Notes under the pieces: generated by a model | What the model was told of the DNA's origin: nothing | Databases searched by the model: none | The model's input: only the letters and a program-made list of their open reading frames with translations | DNA from: Rhinopithecus roxellana | Lineage: Eukaryota; Chordata; Mammalia; Primates; Cercopithecidae | Direction of reading: 5' to 3' | Length of the DNA: 64,000 nt | Assembly: GCF_007565055.1 (NCBI RefSeq) | Contig: NC_044558.1 | Coordinates: 125,662,235 to 125,726,234, forward strand | Position numbers and translations under genes: made by a program | Shown: piece by piece, positions 48,350 to 60,167 of the stretch | Layout of the letters: the number at the start of each line of letters is the position of its first letter | Numbering within the stretch: position 1 is the stretch's first letter

Positions 48350-51340
48350 AATCTTGGGGCTGACTAGTTCTGATCACAATAGTGTAATAACTACTAAACT
48401 TTCCCTACTCCTAAAAACAACTATACAGTTAGACGAAATAAATGAAGCAGTTGCTTGAAGGTGTTGAATAGGCAGTACAGAACATAAATCCTTGAGAAAA
48501 GTGAGCCCTGTGATCATCTCAGTCTATGCCTGAGGGCAATTTCATGCTGCTGCGCAGGCTGGTGGAGCCCAATCTGAGCAGCAGTATCACTGACTGCGAA
48601 GGCACAGCCTGCAGTTCCAAGTTGCAGAAGCAGCTATGATTTGACAAGCAGAGTGCTAAACAAGAGGTAGCTGTGAAATGGGTATGGGTCAGAGGTATAG
48701 AGAGGACTTACTGCTTGGCCAATATTAGGATATGCTTGCAAAGCTTAGTAGATAATGTCAGCTTTTGACTGAGAATTGGATGGCATTGTGTTAATTACAC
48801 AGGCTTGAAATTACAAGGCAGAAATTTGGGCCAAATTAGAGAAGAGACTGAGATAAGCACTTCAGGCATTCAAATGAAGCTACAAAGCCATGTCTTAAGA
48901 GTAAAACTCATGCTCTAAAATGAATGCTATATCAACCAAAATAGATGTGGCCTAACAACAACCAAAAGTCAGAATAATAAGGCAAATAAGACAAGAAGGA
49001 TTTTAACTGCCTGCCAATGAAAAAAAAAAAATTAATGATGATTCATAATGAGCCATCTACAATATTCAACATAAAATTAAAAATGCATACATATGTAAAG
49101 AAGCAGGGAATTTTGGCTCTCACTCAAGAAAATAACTCTATCAGTCAAAAGACCCTCTGAGATAATCCAGATGTTGGAATTAACAGATGGGGACTTTAAA
49201 TTGGTTATTAAAAGTATGTTCAAGTAGATAAAGTTAAAGATGTTCATAATGGCTAGCCCAATGATGATCTCAGCAGGAAATTAGAAACATTAAGAAACAA
49301 ATACACAAAAACAAAGGCCAAGTCCAGTGCTGGAAACAAAATATATGCAATAAAAAAGTTACTCGATGTGCTTAACAACAGATAGGAAAGAACAGGTGAA
49401 AAATAATAATTTGAAAGCAAAATAGTAGAAATTATCCAAACTGAAGTAGAGAAAACACAGGGATCATATAAATATGAGCAGGGATTCAGAGACTTATGAG
49501 ACAAGAAGCATAATATGTGGACAACTGGAATGCTAACAAGAGGAAAGAAAAATAGGGAGCAAAATTAATTTGAAGAAATAATGGTCAGGAAATTATTCAA
49601 ATTTGATAGAAAATATCAAATTACAGATCTAAGAAGCTCACCACAACCCAAAGAATAAATAGAATAAATGCAAAGACAGCCACACGTAGACATTTATACT
49701 CAAACATCTAAAAATTAAAAGAGAAAATTACGGAAGGGGGCAAAAAGGGAAGAAAAGATTTTACACAGGAGGACAACAATGTGAATAAAAGGAAACTTCT
49801 CCCTCGAAACAATGGAAGCCAGAGACAATAGAATGACATTTTTAAATCTTTGAAAGAAAATAAATCATACTTCATATCCACTGAGTATAAGCTTCAAATC
49901 CAGAAACAAAATAAAGACATTACCATAAACAAATGTTGAAAGAAATTAGTCAGCTAGCAGACAAATGAGAATGCCAAATTAAATACTTCCGGTGCAAGGA
50001 AAATGACACCAGATGGAATCTAGGAAAGAGCGAAGAATTATAGAAATAGTAGTTGAATAATACAAATGACTACTTTAAATTTTTTGAAAGGCAATGTACT
50101 AAAGCAATACAATAGCATACTATTGTAGGATTTATTATGTATGTGGATAAAAACTATTTGACAGTAATAACATAATGGGTGGAAGGGGGTTAAACGTTAT
50201 TTTGCTATGTAAATTCATACATGTTAAATGCGATGGTACAGCAGTAACTCCAAGTAAACTGAGATATGTTAAGAGTGTATATTGTAATTCCTAGAGCTAG
50301 TATCATGAATTATAAAAAAAAAAAAAAAAAAAAAGAAGAAAATCTAAAAATGCAGCAGAAGAATAAAATAAAATAAACATGTCAGGAGAAATAGAAGAAC
50401 AGAATAAAATAGAAAAGACAAATAGAAACAAATATAAATAAGACAGTCTTAAATCTAACAATTTCCATAAATATACTAAATGTAAATAGAATAAACATTC
50501 CAAACAAAAGGCAGGAATTGACAAATGAGATTAAAAACAGGAAGGACTCAATTACTGTCTACGAGCGACATAAGAAACAAAGGCAGAGATAGATTGAAAG
50601 TAAAAGAAACAAAAAGACTTAACATTCAATCAGGAAAAAATGCTTGCATGATTATTAATATCAAAAATATTATTTCAGGGCTGAGAAAAAAGGGATCATT
50701 TTGTAATGCTAAATGGTCAATCAGGAAGAGATAATAAATTGAAATGTGTACATATCTAATAACAGAGTTTTAAAATGCATAAGACAAGAATGGTTTCTTT
50801 AATCCTACATGCGCTCTCTGACCAAGTTATTCATTCATATATTCCCAGGCTATTCATGTATATATTCCCAAAAAATGAAGCATGCATTCACATATTTACT
50901 TGTATATGAGCATTAATAGTTTTCTTTACAATACCAGAAAGCTAAAACCAACCCAGAGGTTCATTAATAGGAAGATGACTAAACGAATTGTGGAACAGTC
51001 ACACAATGGAATACTACTAATCAGCAATAACAATGATAAACTACTGATTGTGTGATAGCAGAAAGAATTTTAAAATATGTGTATCATTACCAAGAAGCTG
51101 CAAATAAAATACCGCATATACCTTATTTATGGTGATAGAAATCTGAATAACAGTAGTTACCAAATAGATATGCAGATTTATATAAAAAAAGATATGGGGA
51201 CATTTTCTAAAATGAAAGAAATGTTCTATATTGTCATTGGGTTATTGATAGCACAGTTTTATGCCTTCTACAAAACACAAATTATATACTTAAGATCTAT
51301 GTATTTTTCTATATGTAAATATTACTTCAATTTTTAAAAA
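48350..51340 (+). mobile_element. Long, decayed L1M element in the intron
   Basis: Ordered sense-strand matches to old L1. ORF1-region text occurs at 49160-50000, for example ATAATCCAGATGTTGGAATT, AAGAAGCTCACCACAACCC and AACAATGGAAGCCAGAGACA. The start of ORF2 is at 50440-50760 (ATACTAAATGTAAATAGAAT, TTGAAAGTAAAAGAAAC, and later AATCAGGAAGAGATAATA). Then comes a jump to the ORF2 C-terminal/3' UTR region at 50920-51340 (ACACAATGGAATACTACTAA). Most of ORF2 is missing and everything is broken by stops. It may be two adjacent elements. A 21-A run lies at about 50311-50333. Confidence 0.7.
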
Positions 51341-51458
51341 TCTAAAAAAAAATTTAAAAGTGAAATCTGAATGAAACTTCAAGACAGGATAAAACTGTAG
51401 AATTATTTAATATTTTCTCTTCACCAAATTATATTAATTTAGTAGTTTTTATTTTAAG

Positions 51459-51541
51459 TCAATAGGTTGTTCCATTCAGCTAGTGGAAGTACCTCAAGGC
51501 AGTAATACGAGTCTGGCCTCTTTTTGCAACAAAGTAAAAAA
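51459..51541 (+). CDS. PIK3C2G: PIK3C2G second coding exon (codons 227-253 plus two bases)
   Basis: An 83-nt exon between acceptor TTTTTATTTTAAG (AG at 51457-51458) and donor GTGAGT (51542). Joined in phase 0 to the previous exon it reads SIGCSIQLVEVPQGSNTSLA followed by SFCNKVKK, which is the expected continuation of PIK3C2G. Gly replaces Ser after PQ relative to the human protein as I recall it. It leaves two bases (AA) for the next codon. The acceptor has an A-rich interruption in its pyrimidine tract and may be moderate in strength. No stop is present. Confidence 0.95.
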
Positions 51542-52190
51542 GTGAGTATTGGTATTTCATTAAACTTTGAAATTTTTGTGCCTAAATAAATTTGTGTATT
51601 TTGACATCACTGAACTGATTAATTTAGCATATAAAAGTCAAAGTCCTGTAATTTCAGAACACACACACACACACACAAATTTTTGACAAATTAGTTCATT
51701 AATCAACTTCTGTTAATGTTTTTGTTGTTTATAGTCAAATAGATGTTTTTCTCTTAAACATTTGGTTAAAGTTAAATGTTTTATAAATTCAGACATGCAC
51801 TTGTTTGTTGGTTGTTTGGTTTGCGATGAAATTTTTTGTTGTTGTTTAATGATATAAGTGACTAACACCTCTGGCTAACCCCCAAATTAACATAAATTTA
51901 TCCTCCCTTCCTGGGGCAGTCCATATAGAATCATCATAGTTCAATCTTATCTTGAGTGGATTGGCAGAATATTGAATAAATGCATGTATGTTAATTCATT
52001 GAGAAATGAATTTGATCACTAGCAGATATTCCAAAAAAAATCACTGGTATTTTGTTAATCTAAAGATGAATTTATGATATAAACATAGACACCTTTTTTA
52101 AGGCCAATTTCTTATTAGCAATTAAAATTTATATAGTTCTACCTCTTCTATTGCTAAGGTTTCTGAAAGTTTTGAAAAACTAATGCATTC
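51542..52190. other. PIK3C2G intron, before the Alu pair
   Basis: It contains a short (AC)n run at 51659-51678. Nothing else is recognised. Confidence 0.5.
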
Positions 52191-52490
52191 GACCAGTCAT
52201 GGTGGCTCATGTGTGTAATCCCAGAACTTTGGGAGGCCAAGACAGGTGGATCACTGGAGGCCAGGAGTTCAAGACCAGCCTGGCCAAAGTGGTGAGACCC
52301 TGTCTCTGCCAAAAATATAAAAAAAAATTACTAGGTGTGGTGGCGTGCACCTGTAACACCAGATACTTGGGAGACTGAGTCAGGACAACCACTTGAACCC
52401 GGGATGTGGAGCTTGCAGTGAGCTGTCACATCATTGCACGCCAGCCTGGGTGACAGAGTGAGACCCTGTCTCAAAAAAGAGAAATAAAAG
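52191..52490 (+). mobile_element. Older Alu of an adjacent pair
   Basis: A decayed Alu starting GACCAGTCATGGTGGCTCAT and ending in a short A-rich tail (CAAAAAAGAGAAATAAAAG) directly abutting a second Alu. The 5' flank AACTAATGCATTC (52178-52190) is matched only after the second Alu (GCTAAGGCATTC, 52782-52793), so this pair shares one target-site duplication. Confidence 0.92.
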
Positions 52491-52781
52491 GCAGGGCATG
52501 GTGGCTCATGCCTGTAATTCCAGCACTTTGGGAGGCCCAGGTGGGTGGATCACTTGAAGTCAGGAGTTTGAGACCAGCCTGGCCAACGTGGTGAAACTTC
52601 GTCTCTACTAAAAATACAAAAATTAGCTAGGCGTGGTGACAGGAGCCTGTAATCCCAGCTACTCAGGAGGCTGAGGCAGGGGAATCACTTGAACCTGGGA
52701 GGTGGATGTTGCAGTGAGCTGAGATCGCGCCATTGTACTCTAGCCTGGGCGACAAGAGGGAAACTCCATATCAAAAAAAAA
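52491..52781 (+). mobile_element. Alu inserted in the tail of the previous Alu
   Basis: Complete Alu from GCAGGGCATGGTGGCTCATG to a nine-A tail. It has no target-site duplication of its own against unique sequence; insertion into the A-rich tail of its neighbour explains this. Confidence 0.94.
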
Positions 52782-52793
52782 GCTAAGGCATTC

Positions 52794-54173
52794 ATATTTT
52801 AATTCTTTGGTTTTAACTCAGTTTTGGCTGTTGTCTGAAATACAATAACTATACAGTTTTATAAGCTTTCACTTTCTACCAAATGATTATTTGAAATTAA
52901 ATGTTTGAATCATTTATTTAGTCATTAATTTAAAGTCTATTTCATTGTCAATAACTAGCTCATGCATGGGAGATACTCATATTTAAAACAAACAAGTAAA
53001 CAAAAAAGCAAGGTCCCTGCCTCATAAAACCTATAACCATGAGAAGGATTGAAAGGCTTACACACAAAAATACAAAACATTCACCTCAAATTTGCAAAAA
53101 CAAATCACCTCAAGTTCAAGGAAATGTTCAATCTTTAATTAACTTCTTGCTCTAGTTTAAGGGAAACAAATTCGAAATAGTACTTAGGATTCCTAAATTA
53201 GGATCTTTAATGTTATCAATATTTATTCTTTCAGGAATAAGCTACTCGCTGTCACAATATGATAAGTGTAGCTATAAACTTGCTACTTCACTTCTAAAAT
53301 ATAGTTAACTTTTACTTTACCTTCTAAGCATGGCAAAGAACTGTCTTAATACTTTAAGATCACTCTTCTGAATAACTCTACTCACAGACCACATTATTAG
53401 CTCCTCCAGCAACTCTCTTTTTTAAAACACAATTTCATACTCTTAGATGAAATATTTTTGTGGATGCAGTAGTGACATCAGAATACCTTATGTGATGAAT
53501 TTCCAATGACTTATAGTGTACTTTCCAAGCTCTTTAATATAATTTTTCTAAATAGTTTATTTCATAAGAGTCATGAAAACTAAAATATACACCAAACAAT
53601 AACTTTACAGTAGTGAAAAGAAGCCATAAGTTATATTCACACACTCTTTCCTTGTTTTCAATAATTTGTTTGTTGGCAAATATTTATAAAATGATTAAAT
53701 GTATACATGCATAATTATTTTGTACACAACAGGATATTTACTCAAAAATAAGTATGTTTGAGGACCTACTATGTGGCAAGCACCCTTAATTCAAAAGAAG
53801 ATCAAATGGAATTTGAGAGCTGTTTCAAAAGAGGGTCTCCAAAACTTTGATTTCTCATTGTAACATACTTTAAAGCCACATCTTTCAAATAAAAATGCCA
53901 TATTCTTGTAACAAATATGATAACATGCCACAGCATATGAAAGAAGTTTCTGGCCCATGGTAGATGCTCAGCAAAGGTTTAGGAGAGAATGAATCATGAA
54001 TTTGTGTTTTAAATTTAATTTCTTAAAATGGTAGAAACTGAAATCATGGATGCATTGAGAAGTGTCTTATTATATGATAAATGCAATTCATAAGGCTCCT
54101 CAATCCCTAACTGGACTCTAGACCTTAATGGTAGAGTATAAAAATGAAGAGTGGCCCGTGTCCTCATTCTGAG
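52794..54173. other. PIK3C2G intron, AT-rich
   Basis: No gene or clear transposon. A MIR-like tail is near 53945-53985 (CCCATGGTAGATGCTCAGCA). Confidence 0.4.
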
Positions 54174-54335
54174 CAGTGGCTCTCTCAAACTGCAGTTCCA
54201 GAGCAGCAACAGCAGCAGCTTACTTGGGAAATTGTTAGTAGGACAAGTCTGGGAGACCCTCCGCAGATCTACTGAATCAGAAACTAAGGGATGGGATCCA
54301 GAACACAAGTGGATATGGATGCACGCCAGGCCATT
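54174..54335. mobile_element. MER5-like hAT MITE
   Basis: The left end CAGTGGCTCTCTCAAACTGC is a hAT-type terminus. Internal landmarks CAGCAGCTTACTTGGGAAAT, GATCTACTGAATCAGAAAC and GGGATGGGATCCAG match MER5A-type elements. It is opposite in orientation to the copy at 60884. Confidence 0.75.
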
Positions 54336-54711
54336 GGATGAATGTGTATTTCCTTACTCATTTGCCAGGCCCCTCATGGAGAAGATGTTTCTACAGAATA
54401 AAGCATTGGTGCTCCACAAATAGCTATAAGGTTTGTGCAAAATTAACTGCAGTTTCTGCAATTTAGGAAGAGGATCATGAAGTTTAGATGTCAGCATAGT
54501 TAACATAAAAAAAAAACAAGACTTCATATTCACCCTCAGAAACATTTTAAATAGCTACTTGAAAATATCTTCATGTCATATTCTACATGTGGGCATAAAA
54601 CATTGATCACAGAGAATCAAGCTGTGGTAACATATAATGACATTATACTTTACATGTGTATATTGCTTTCCAATCTGTAAATCTTTTATACATCTTTTCT
54701 ATTGTAATAGA

Positions 54712-54773
54712 AAACCTTTGATGTAGATACTAACATCTACCTCAGTAAACCTTTGAGGTAGATATTAATATCA
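54712..54773. repeat. 35-bp-period partial tandem duplication with inverted repeat
   Basis: AAACCTTTGATGTAGATACT (54712) recurs as AAACCTTTGAGGTAGATATT (54747). The segment joining them, TCTACCTCA at 54736, is the reverse complement of TGAGGTAGA in the second copy, so the DNA can fold into a hairpin. It lies in a MIR-like antisense remnant (about 54640-54870). Confidence 0.85.
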
Positions 54774-54870
54774 TCACTTGTGCAAAAAAACTAGTCAAAT
54801 AACTTGCCTCTGGTCATAATGTTACTAAATGAAAGTGCCAGGATCCAAAGTCAAGGTTTCTGGCTCCAAG

Positions 54871-55455
54871 GGTAAACTGTTTTTGCAATTCTTTGACTCA
54901 TTTATATGTAATTGTTCAGAATATAAGAATTACTTTTAGGCTCTAATATTTGTGTAAAATTCAAGTAGTTGTGTAGTATCTAAAAATTTTAAAGAAAATG
55001 GAGAGACAAGAATAGTATTTACAAACTTGACAAGAACAAGAGAATTTATTTGCCAAAATTTCTAAATCAAAACAAGTGACTTGCAGCTTGACAAAATTAG
55101 GCGTGAAAGAAATCTAAGAGGAAGAACTCTGGCATTAAAAGCAATGTAAATGAAGCGAGTAATAATATTCAGAGTGAATCCTCACGTTTCATGTTATGAC
55201 AATGAATTCTTAATTATTTCAAATGAGATGCTCCTGGGAAAGCCTACACTTGTTTTTGGTATAATTGCAATGTCTACCAATCTGGACTGGCTAGATGCAC
55301 TGCACCACAAATCAATTACTGATTCCTTTCATGTTTTAAGTCTTTTATAGCAAAACACTACATGAAGTTTCTTATGATTATATTGTGGGCAATATGTTTT
55401 AAACTGTGTCTTGTAGGTCTTGTCCTAAGTATTTTTCTTAACATATATTTTTCAG
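54871..55455. other. PIK3C2G intron, right part
   Basis: No repeat recognised. A 66-codon frame at 55150-55350 has no features of a gene. Confidence 0.4.
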
Positions 55456-55613
55456 AATCAGAGAAAGATATCATGCAGCTGACATTAATTTCAATTCTGG
55501 GAAGATCTGGAGCGCTACTACAGCATTTCCGTATCAGCTCTTTTCTAAGGCCAAGTTTAATATACATATTTTTATTGATAACTCAACACAGCCTCTTCAT
55601 TTTATGCCATGTG
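55456..55613 (+). CDS. PIK3C2G: PIK3C2G third coding exon (start of Ras-binding domain)
   Basis: A 158-nt exon between acceptor ATATATTTTTCAG (AG at 55454-55455) and donor GTAAGC (55614). With two bases carried from the previous exon it reads KIRERYHAADINFNSGKIWS followed by ATTAFPYQLFSK and FNIHIFIDNSTQPLHFMPC. The second half (from about residue 288) begins the PI3K Ras-binding domain, whose first beta strand is the IHIFID segment. It ends in phase 1 with a G that starts an Ala codon. No stops are present. The donor is a good match to consensus. Confidence 0.95.
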
Positions 55614-56520
55614 GTAAGCAACTTTGCAAATAAGTCTACAAATCTCTACAAAGCTGGTACTGGCTACGTAGCCTTGAATTCAAAGTCTGAAATGATTTAA
55701 AAATAATATTAGCTACTGTTTTTCCCTGACATGAAATAAGAAGAAAACATCAGGGAGCCTTTTGTGAATATTTAAGGGAGGAAAGCAGAACTATTTTCTT
55801 CAAGAAGTATCTTCACATAGCTCACCCCACAATATTTTATCTTCTTGCTATAAAATGCTTCATAGCAAGTATAGCAGGTTTTTAATATATTTAAAAAATG
55901 AATTTCAAAAAGATTCTAGATAAAGCTGGTATTAAAGTAAAAATGGCTGCTTCTATCTAGTAGGAACAAATATTTCCTTGAAATATAAATAAATTGTGAG
56001 GTAGAATAGACATTGTTACACAGAATCTCTATTTCCATAATGAGGAATCTAGTAGCATGGTGTAACATACCTCCATCAGAATTAGCAAACCTATTGATTC
56101 AGTTTCTGGGAAGAAATCCAGGAATTTATATTTTATCAAATTTGCCTAAGGATTTTTACTTTTCTAAAGTTTTAGAATATCAGTAAAGTTCTTTAGTACC
56201 TTACTTCATTGTTATAGTCCACTATTTTGCAAAACAGTATTAGCTCTTTAAACATTTAGATTGCTATTAAGTGAGTTTCTACATATTAACAGGAAACTAT
56301 TTCCTGACACATAATGATCCATTAAATATATTATTTTATTTATTAAGTACTGTTATTATTGTGCTTCTTTCTTACTCTACTCAAGGTTCTGAGCTAATGC
56401 AGATGACTGCAAACATAGCAGTATTATATTGGTATATTAGTCAAGACCCTCTTGGTTTGAAATGAAAAGAAACCAATTCCTGCTAGCTTAACCAAAAAAA
56501 AAAAAAATGTTTTTAAAGAA
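55614..56520. other. PIK3C2G intron, left part
   Basis: AT-rich. It holds a 48-bp segment (56403-56450) that recurs at 60716-60763. Positions 56451-56515 look like an old interspersed repeat interrupted by the following Alu. Confidence 0.45.
56403..56450. repeat. 48-bp segment repeated 4.3 kb downstream
   Basis: ATGACTGCAAACATAGCAGT and the next 28 bases match 60716-60763 at 43 of 48 positions in the same orientation, without gaps. Confidence 0.85.
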
Positions 56521-56526
56521 TATAGG

Positions 56527-56808
56527 GGCTGGGCACAATGGTTCATGCCTATAATCCCATCACTTTGGGAGGGCGAGGCAGGCGGATCATCTGGGGTCGG
56601 GAGTTCGAGATCAGCCTGACCAACATGGAGAAACCCTGTCTCTACTAAAAATACAAAAACTTCGCCAGGCGTGCTGGCACATGCGTGTAATCTCAGCTAC
56701 TAGGGGAGCTGAGGCAGGAGAATCGCTTGAACCCGGGAGGTGGAGGTTGTGGTGAGCCGAGATCGCACCATTGTACTCCAGCCTGGGCAACAAGAGCGAA
56801 ACTTAATT

Positions 56809-56822
<14 letters not shown>
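56527..56822 (+). mobile_element. Alu
   Basis: Complete Alu from GGCTGGGCACAATGGTTCAT to an A tail, with a decayed end (GAAACTTAATTAAAA). The tail runs into a TA/CA microsatellite. Confidence 0.94.
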
Positions 56823-56857
<35 letters not shown>

Positions 56858-56864
56858 TATACAT
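56823..56864. repeat. (TA)n(CA)n microsatellite grown from the Alu tail
   Basis: About ten TA units followed by about eight CA units, directly on the Alu poly-A. Confidence 0.95.
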
Positions 56865-57480
56865 ATATGGATTTATTATAGAATTCAAGTGTATGAATTT
56901 CAGCAGACAATTAGGAATATATGAAAAACACAACCAAGCAGCCCAAAATTCCTTTATGCATCTTATTTCATTTCATATAATTGCTTCTCATATGTCTCTC
57001 ACTCTCTGGTCACTCATTTCCTTTGCTTATCCAAAACAAGTGGGAAGCCAAGCTACTAGGCTAGCTATCTACAGACAGTTCTGTATCTCTATGGGATCCA
57101 ACTCCCAGTTCCTAAAAGCCAGATTCTGATTATTCAGCCAAGATCAATGGTGCTGCACTTTGATCCAGTCAGAAAGACCAAAGGTTGGGTCATGTTGTCT
57201 TCAGTTGCTGGCCATTATTAAATAGCATGTTCATGTAAGAGCTTAAAAGGGGAGATTATGGTATGTGAACATGAGAAGACAAATGACTTTACCCTATAGC
57301 ATGTCTACATTTTGAATTCTGAAGAAAAAGGTGGAGAGAGAGAAAGAGCAGATATTCATTAAAGTTTCTACAATATAGCTGTTCAAGATAGAACCTGGAG
57401 TAATTACTACATGACAAAGGAATAAGAACCAACGGTGGCTTTGGAGTCTGACTGATCTTGTTTAGAGTCTAGAGAACAAC
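56865..57480. other. PIK3C2G intron, old repeat likely
   Basis: It continues the decayed repeat that the Alu interrupted (AGAATTCAAGTGTATGAATT and later GATCCAGTCAGAAAGACC). The family is not named. Confidence 0.35.
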
Positions 57481-57489
57481 CAATTGTGG

Positions 57490-57725
57490 AGACTTGGAGT
57501 CATTAAGGGCACAGACCTTGGAGTAAACCGATATTGTTTAAGTGTGATACTTAACACTAACTGTGTAATCTCTACAAATTTGCATAGCTTTCCTGAAAAT
57601 CTGTCAATTCATCTTTGAAACTTGGGATATAATACCTATATAAAAGGTACAATAATCAAGAAATTACATGTAAAGAACTTAATAGAGTAATTGCTTAGTA
57701 AAATATAGCTATTATTAATATTAAT
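57490..57725 (+). mobile_element. MIR SINE
   Basis: Sense-strand MIR landmarks in order: TAAGGGCACAGACCTTGGAG, TAACTGTGTAATCTCTACAA, TTCATCTTTGAAACTTGGGA, ATTACATGTAAAGAACTTAA. A second, antisense MIR-like piece (ACAGATGAGGAAACTAGGTC) is at about 57866. Confidence 0.75.
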
Positions 57726-58512
57726 ACTAACATTATATTCCAGAGTGAATATAACCTGCATAACACTTTTACATTTACTGACCATATTTGTCTATTTTTT
57801 TTTTATGATAGCTTCGCACCAGATTCTTGAGAAAAATAAATCGTGCTATTATAAACCCTATTTAACAGATGAGGAAACTAGGTCAAAAAAGCAAAATATC
57901 TTATTCACATAGATCAACTAAAAAATGAAAAGTCTATATTATTTCCATGTCTCAGTGACAGAACATTGATAAGAACATCTCAATCATCACAGAATTGTCT
58001 TAATGTCATGGCATGAATATGAATATTAACTAGTATAAATGCCCTGAAAATATTCCAGTTAATTCAGAATCCTTTTATCATGCTGATACCCTAAGAAGGA
58101 GCAATACATCTCACTTAGGTTGAAAAATGGAAAGAATAAAGCACCCCCTGGAACTTTTGCCTGGCTATACTCAAGTTCCTGAGTGTATTTCCCAAGTCCC
58201 TAAGGGAAACTGCAGTAGATTTTGATGCAGAACTACAGTGTACCAAGGGCTTTAACATGAGAAACACAATACCTAGCTTTGTTATATTACATGAATACAG
58301 AACTGATTGAAGGAATTGCAATCAACATTTTCCCCAAATATCTTTAAATCTAACCAAACTGATAAGTGAGATGAATCTCAGTTTAATTCCCCTTGATGAA
58401 GCTAGACAGTTACAATCCTTTGTACTGTGTTGGTCATATTTTGTGCTCAAAAACTTTTCTTAGTCAGTATGATACACTTTTATTGACTTTTATTATTCTT
58501 CTTTGCCTTTAG
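57726..58512. other. PIK3C2G intron, before the fourth coding exon
   Basis: It contains the antisense MIR piece at about 57840-57900. Nothing else is recognised. Confidence 0.45.
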
Positions 58513-58627
58513 CTAACTATCTCGTCAAAGATCTAATTGCAGAAATTCTGCATTTTTGTACAAATGACCAGTTACTGCCCAAAGATCATATTCTAAATGT
58601 ATGTGGCTCTGAAGAATTTTTACAAAA
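58513..58627 (+). CDS. PIK3C2G: PIK3C2G fourth coding exon (Ras-binding domain)
   Basis: A 115-nt exon between acceptor TTCTTCTTTGCCTTTAG (AG at 58511-58512) and the consensus donor GTAAGT (58628). With the carried G it reads ANYLVKDLIAEILHFCTNDQ followed by LLPKDHILNVCGSEEFLQ. This is the Ras-binding domain core: the VKDLIAEIL helix and the DHIL..CGSEEFL segment typical of PI3K Ras-binding domains. It ends in phase 2 with AA. Asn replaces Ser in DHILN relative to the human protein as I recall it. I did not find the next known exon (expected to begin with the end of an Asn codon, then Asp-His-Cys-Leu-Gly) within the window. Confidence 0.95.
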
Positions 58628-59969
58628 GTAAGTATTTTATACAATTTTGATTATGTTATAATCTGTAAATATTAAGTTACCACTTGTTTTTGGTTTTGTT
58701 TTAAACAGACGTTACGCAGACATTATAGTCTTATAATCAGCATAATTACATCAATTTTACCCCCTTTGCAGTGAATTTGAAATTTTCTAAATCATATTAA
58801 CAGTCTTATTCTTGACTTTATTTTGTTTTATGACTATTTATGAAAACAAAGATTTAAATGACCTGTGACTAGGGTGACCAACCATTCCAGGTTGCTTAGA
58901 ATTGAGGTAGCTCTCAGGATGTGGGAATTTCAGCTTTGAAACCAGCAAAGTCCCAAACAAGGACAAGTTGCTCATCCTACCTGTAATACAGCTTATTAGA
59001 ACTGATCACAGCTAAGTAAATAAATTCTTTGGTGATAAGTACTTTTTTGGTTAGAATAATACTTGTATGTTGATTAAATACTGATTTTTTAAAATCACAG
59101 GGGCCTTAAGTGTAAGCATTATAACTTACTTTTTATAGAAGAGTTAGTTCTAAAACACCATTTCTTTGTTGAGGCAGCTCATTAAAAACAATTGGAAAAG
59201 TCTGTTCTCATGTATATCAACTTCAAATACTTATTTGATAAAAAACATCATCTTTTAGTTTACCAAAATAACTATTTGCCTGAAATTCCTACAGACCAGC
59301 CTTGAGCAGATAATACAGCTTTAAGAAAACAAATATTTCTCTGCTGGTATTGTATAGTTATTCTAAACAGTAAAGTATTAAACACTAAAATGTTTAATAC
59401 AGTAGATTCCTATTTATATATCCCCTTTGCATCTCTACAAGTATCTAAAGATTGAAAACCATCTCATGGAAGTAAAAACGTATTTCTTTTGAAATTCTCA
59501 TCGTCATTGTCATTGTTCCATCATGAATGTGCTTGAAATTATCTTTTGGGAAGTTTGATAAATTTGATGACATTCTTATTAGTAAATCCAGTTGTTTATT
59601 GTGCAATGTTAACAGTGAATGTCTTTTAAGACTAATGATTTTCTTTATTGTGGGAAAAATAATATTTTATTATTTTAATAACAAAATATATTAAAATATT
59701 TCCATAACATTTTTATAATTATTATTTTATAATAATGATACGTTAAAAAATAATAAATATTTTTATGAAATTACATATATTTTGTTGCATAAGTTCACAG
59801 ATATTCCCTTTTCCTTTTTTATTTGAACTTATTAACACACTTAGTCACTGGTCTGCCACCTTCTCCCAACATACGATTTTGACAGTAAATCCAATGAGCA
59901 CAGGAAAGTATTTTAGTAAATTTAACCTTATATTGATTACTCATTAAAACTCATCTTTTGAATGTGCAG
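58628..59969. other. PIK3C2G intron, AT-rich
   Basis: No gene or clear transposon. Positions 59640-59770 are nearly pure A/T with several self-complementary stretches (for example around ATAATTATTATTTTAT), likely a simple AT-rich island. Confidence 0.45.
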
Positions 59970-60167
59970 TTTTCCACATGTACATCTGGACTTTTCTTGG
60001 TGCCAAAACGTTAGATCCAAAGAGCAAAAACATTGTCAAATATTTGCATTAAGTTTTAGCAGTAGGAAATATCATCCAGAAAGCAATTGTATTAAAGAGA
60101 TAGAAATCTGGAAAAGTATAATGTGGAGAAAATGTACACACCTTGATTTAACCACTGTTTTAAATAG
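59970..60167 (+). other. Candidate cassette exon of PIK3C2G (66 codons)
   Basis: A 198-nt open segment between an AG (TTGAATGTGCAG, ending 59969) and a perfect donor GTAAGT (60168). Its phase fits the fourth coding exon: the first T completes AA+T as Asn, 65 codons follow without a stop, and AG is left for the next exon. Its length is a multiple of three, so inclusion keeps the downstream frame. The peptide is Lys/Ser/Cys-rich (it includes KSIMWRKCTHLDLTT) and matches no domain I know. The pyrimidine tract is weak. It is not part of the PIK3C2G protein I remember; it could be an unannotated isoform or chance. Confidence 0.3.
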
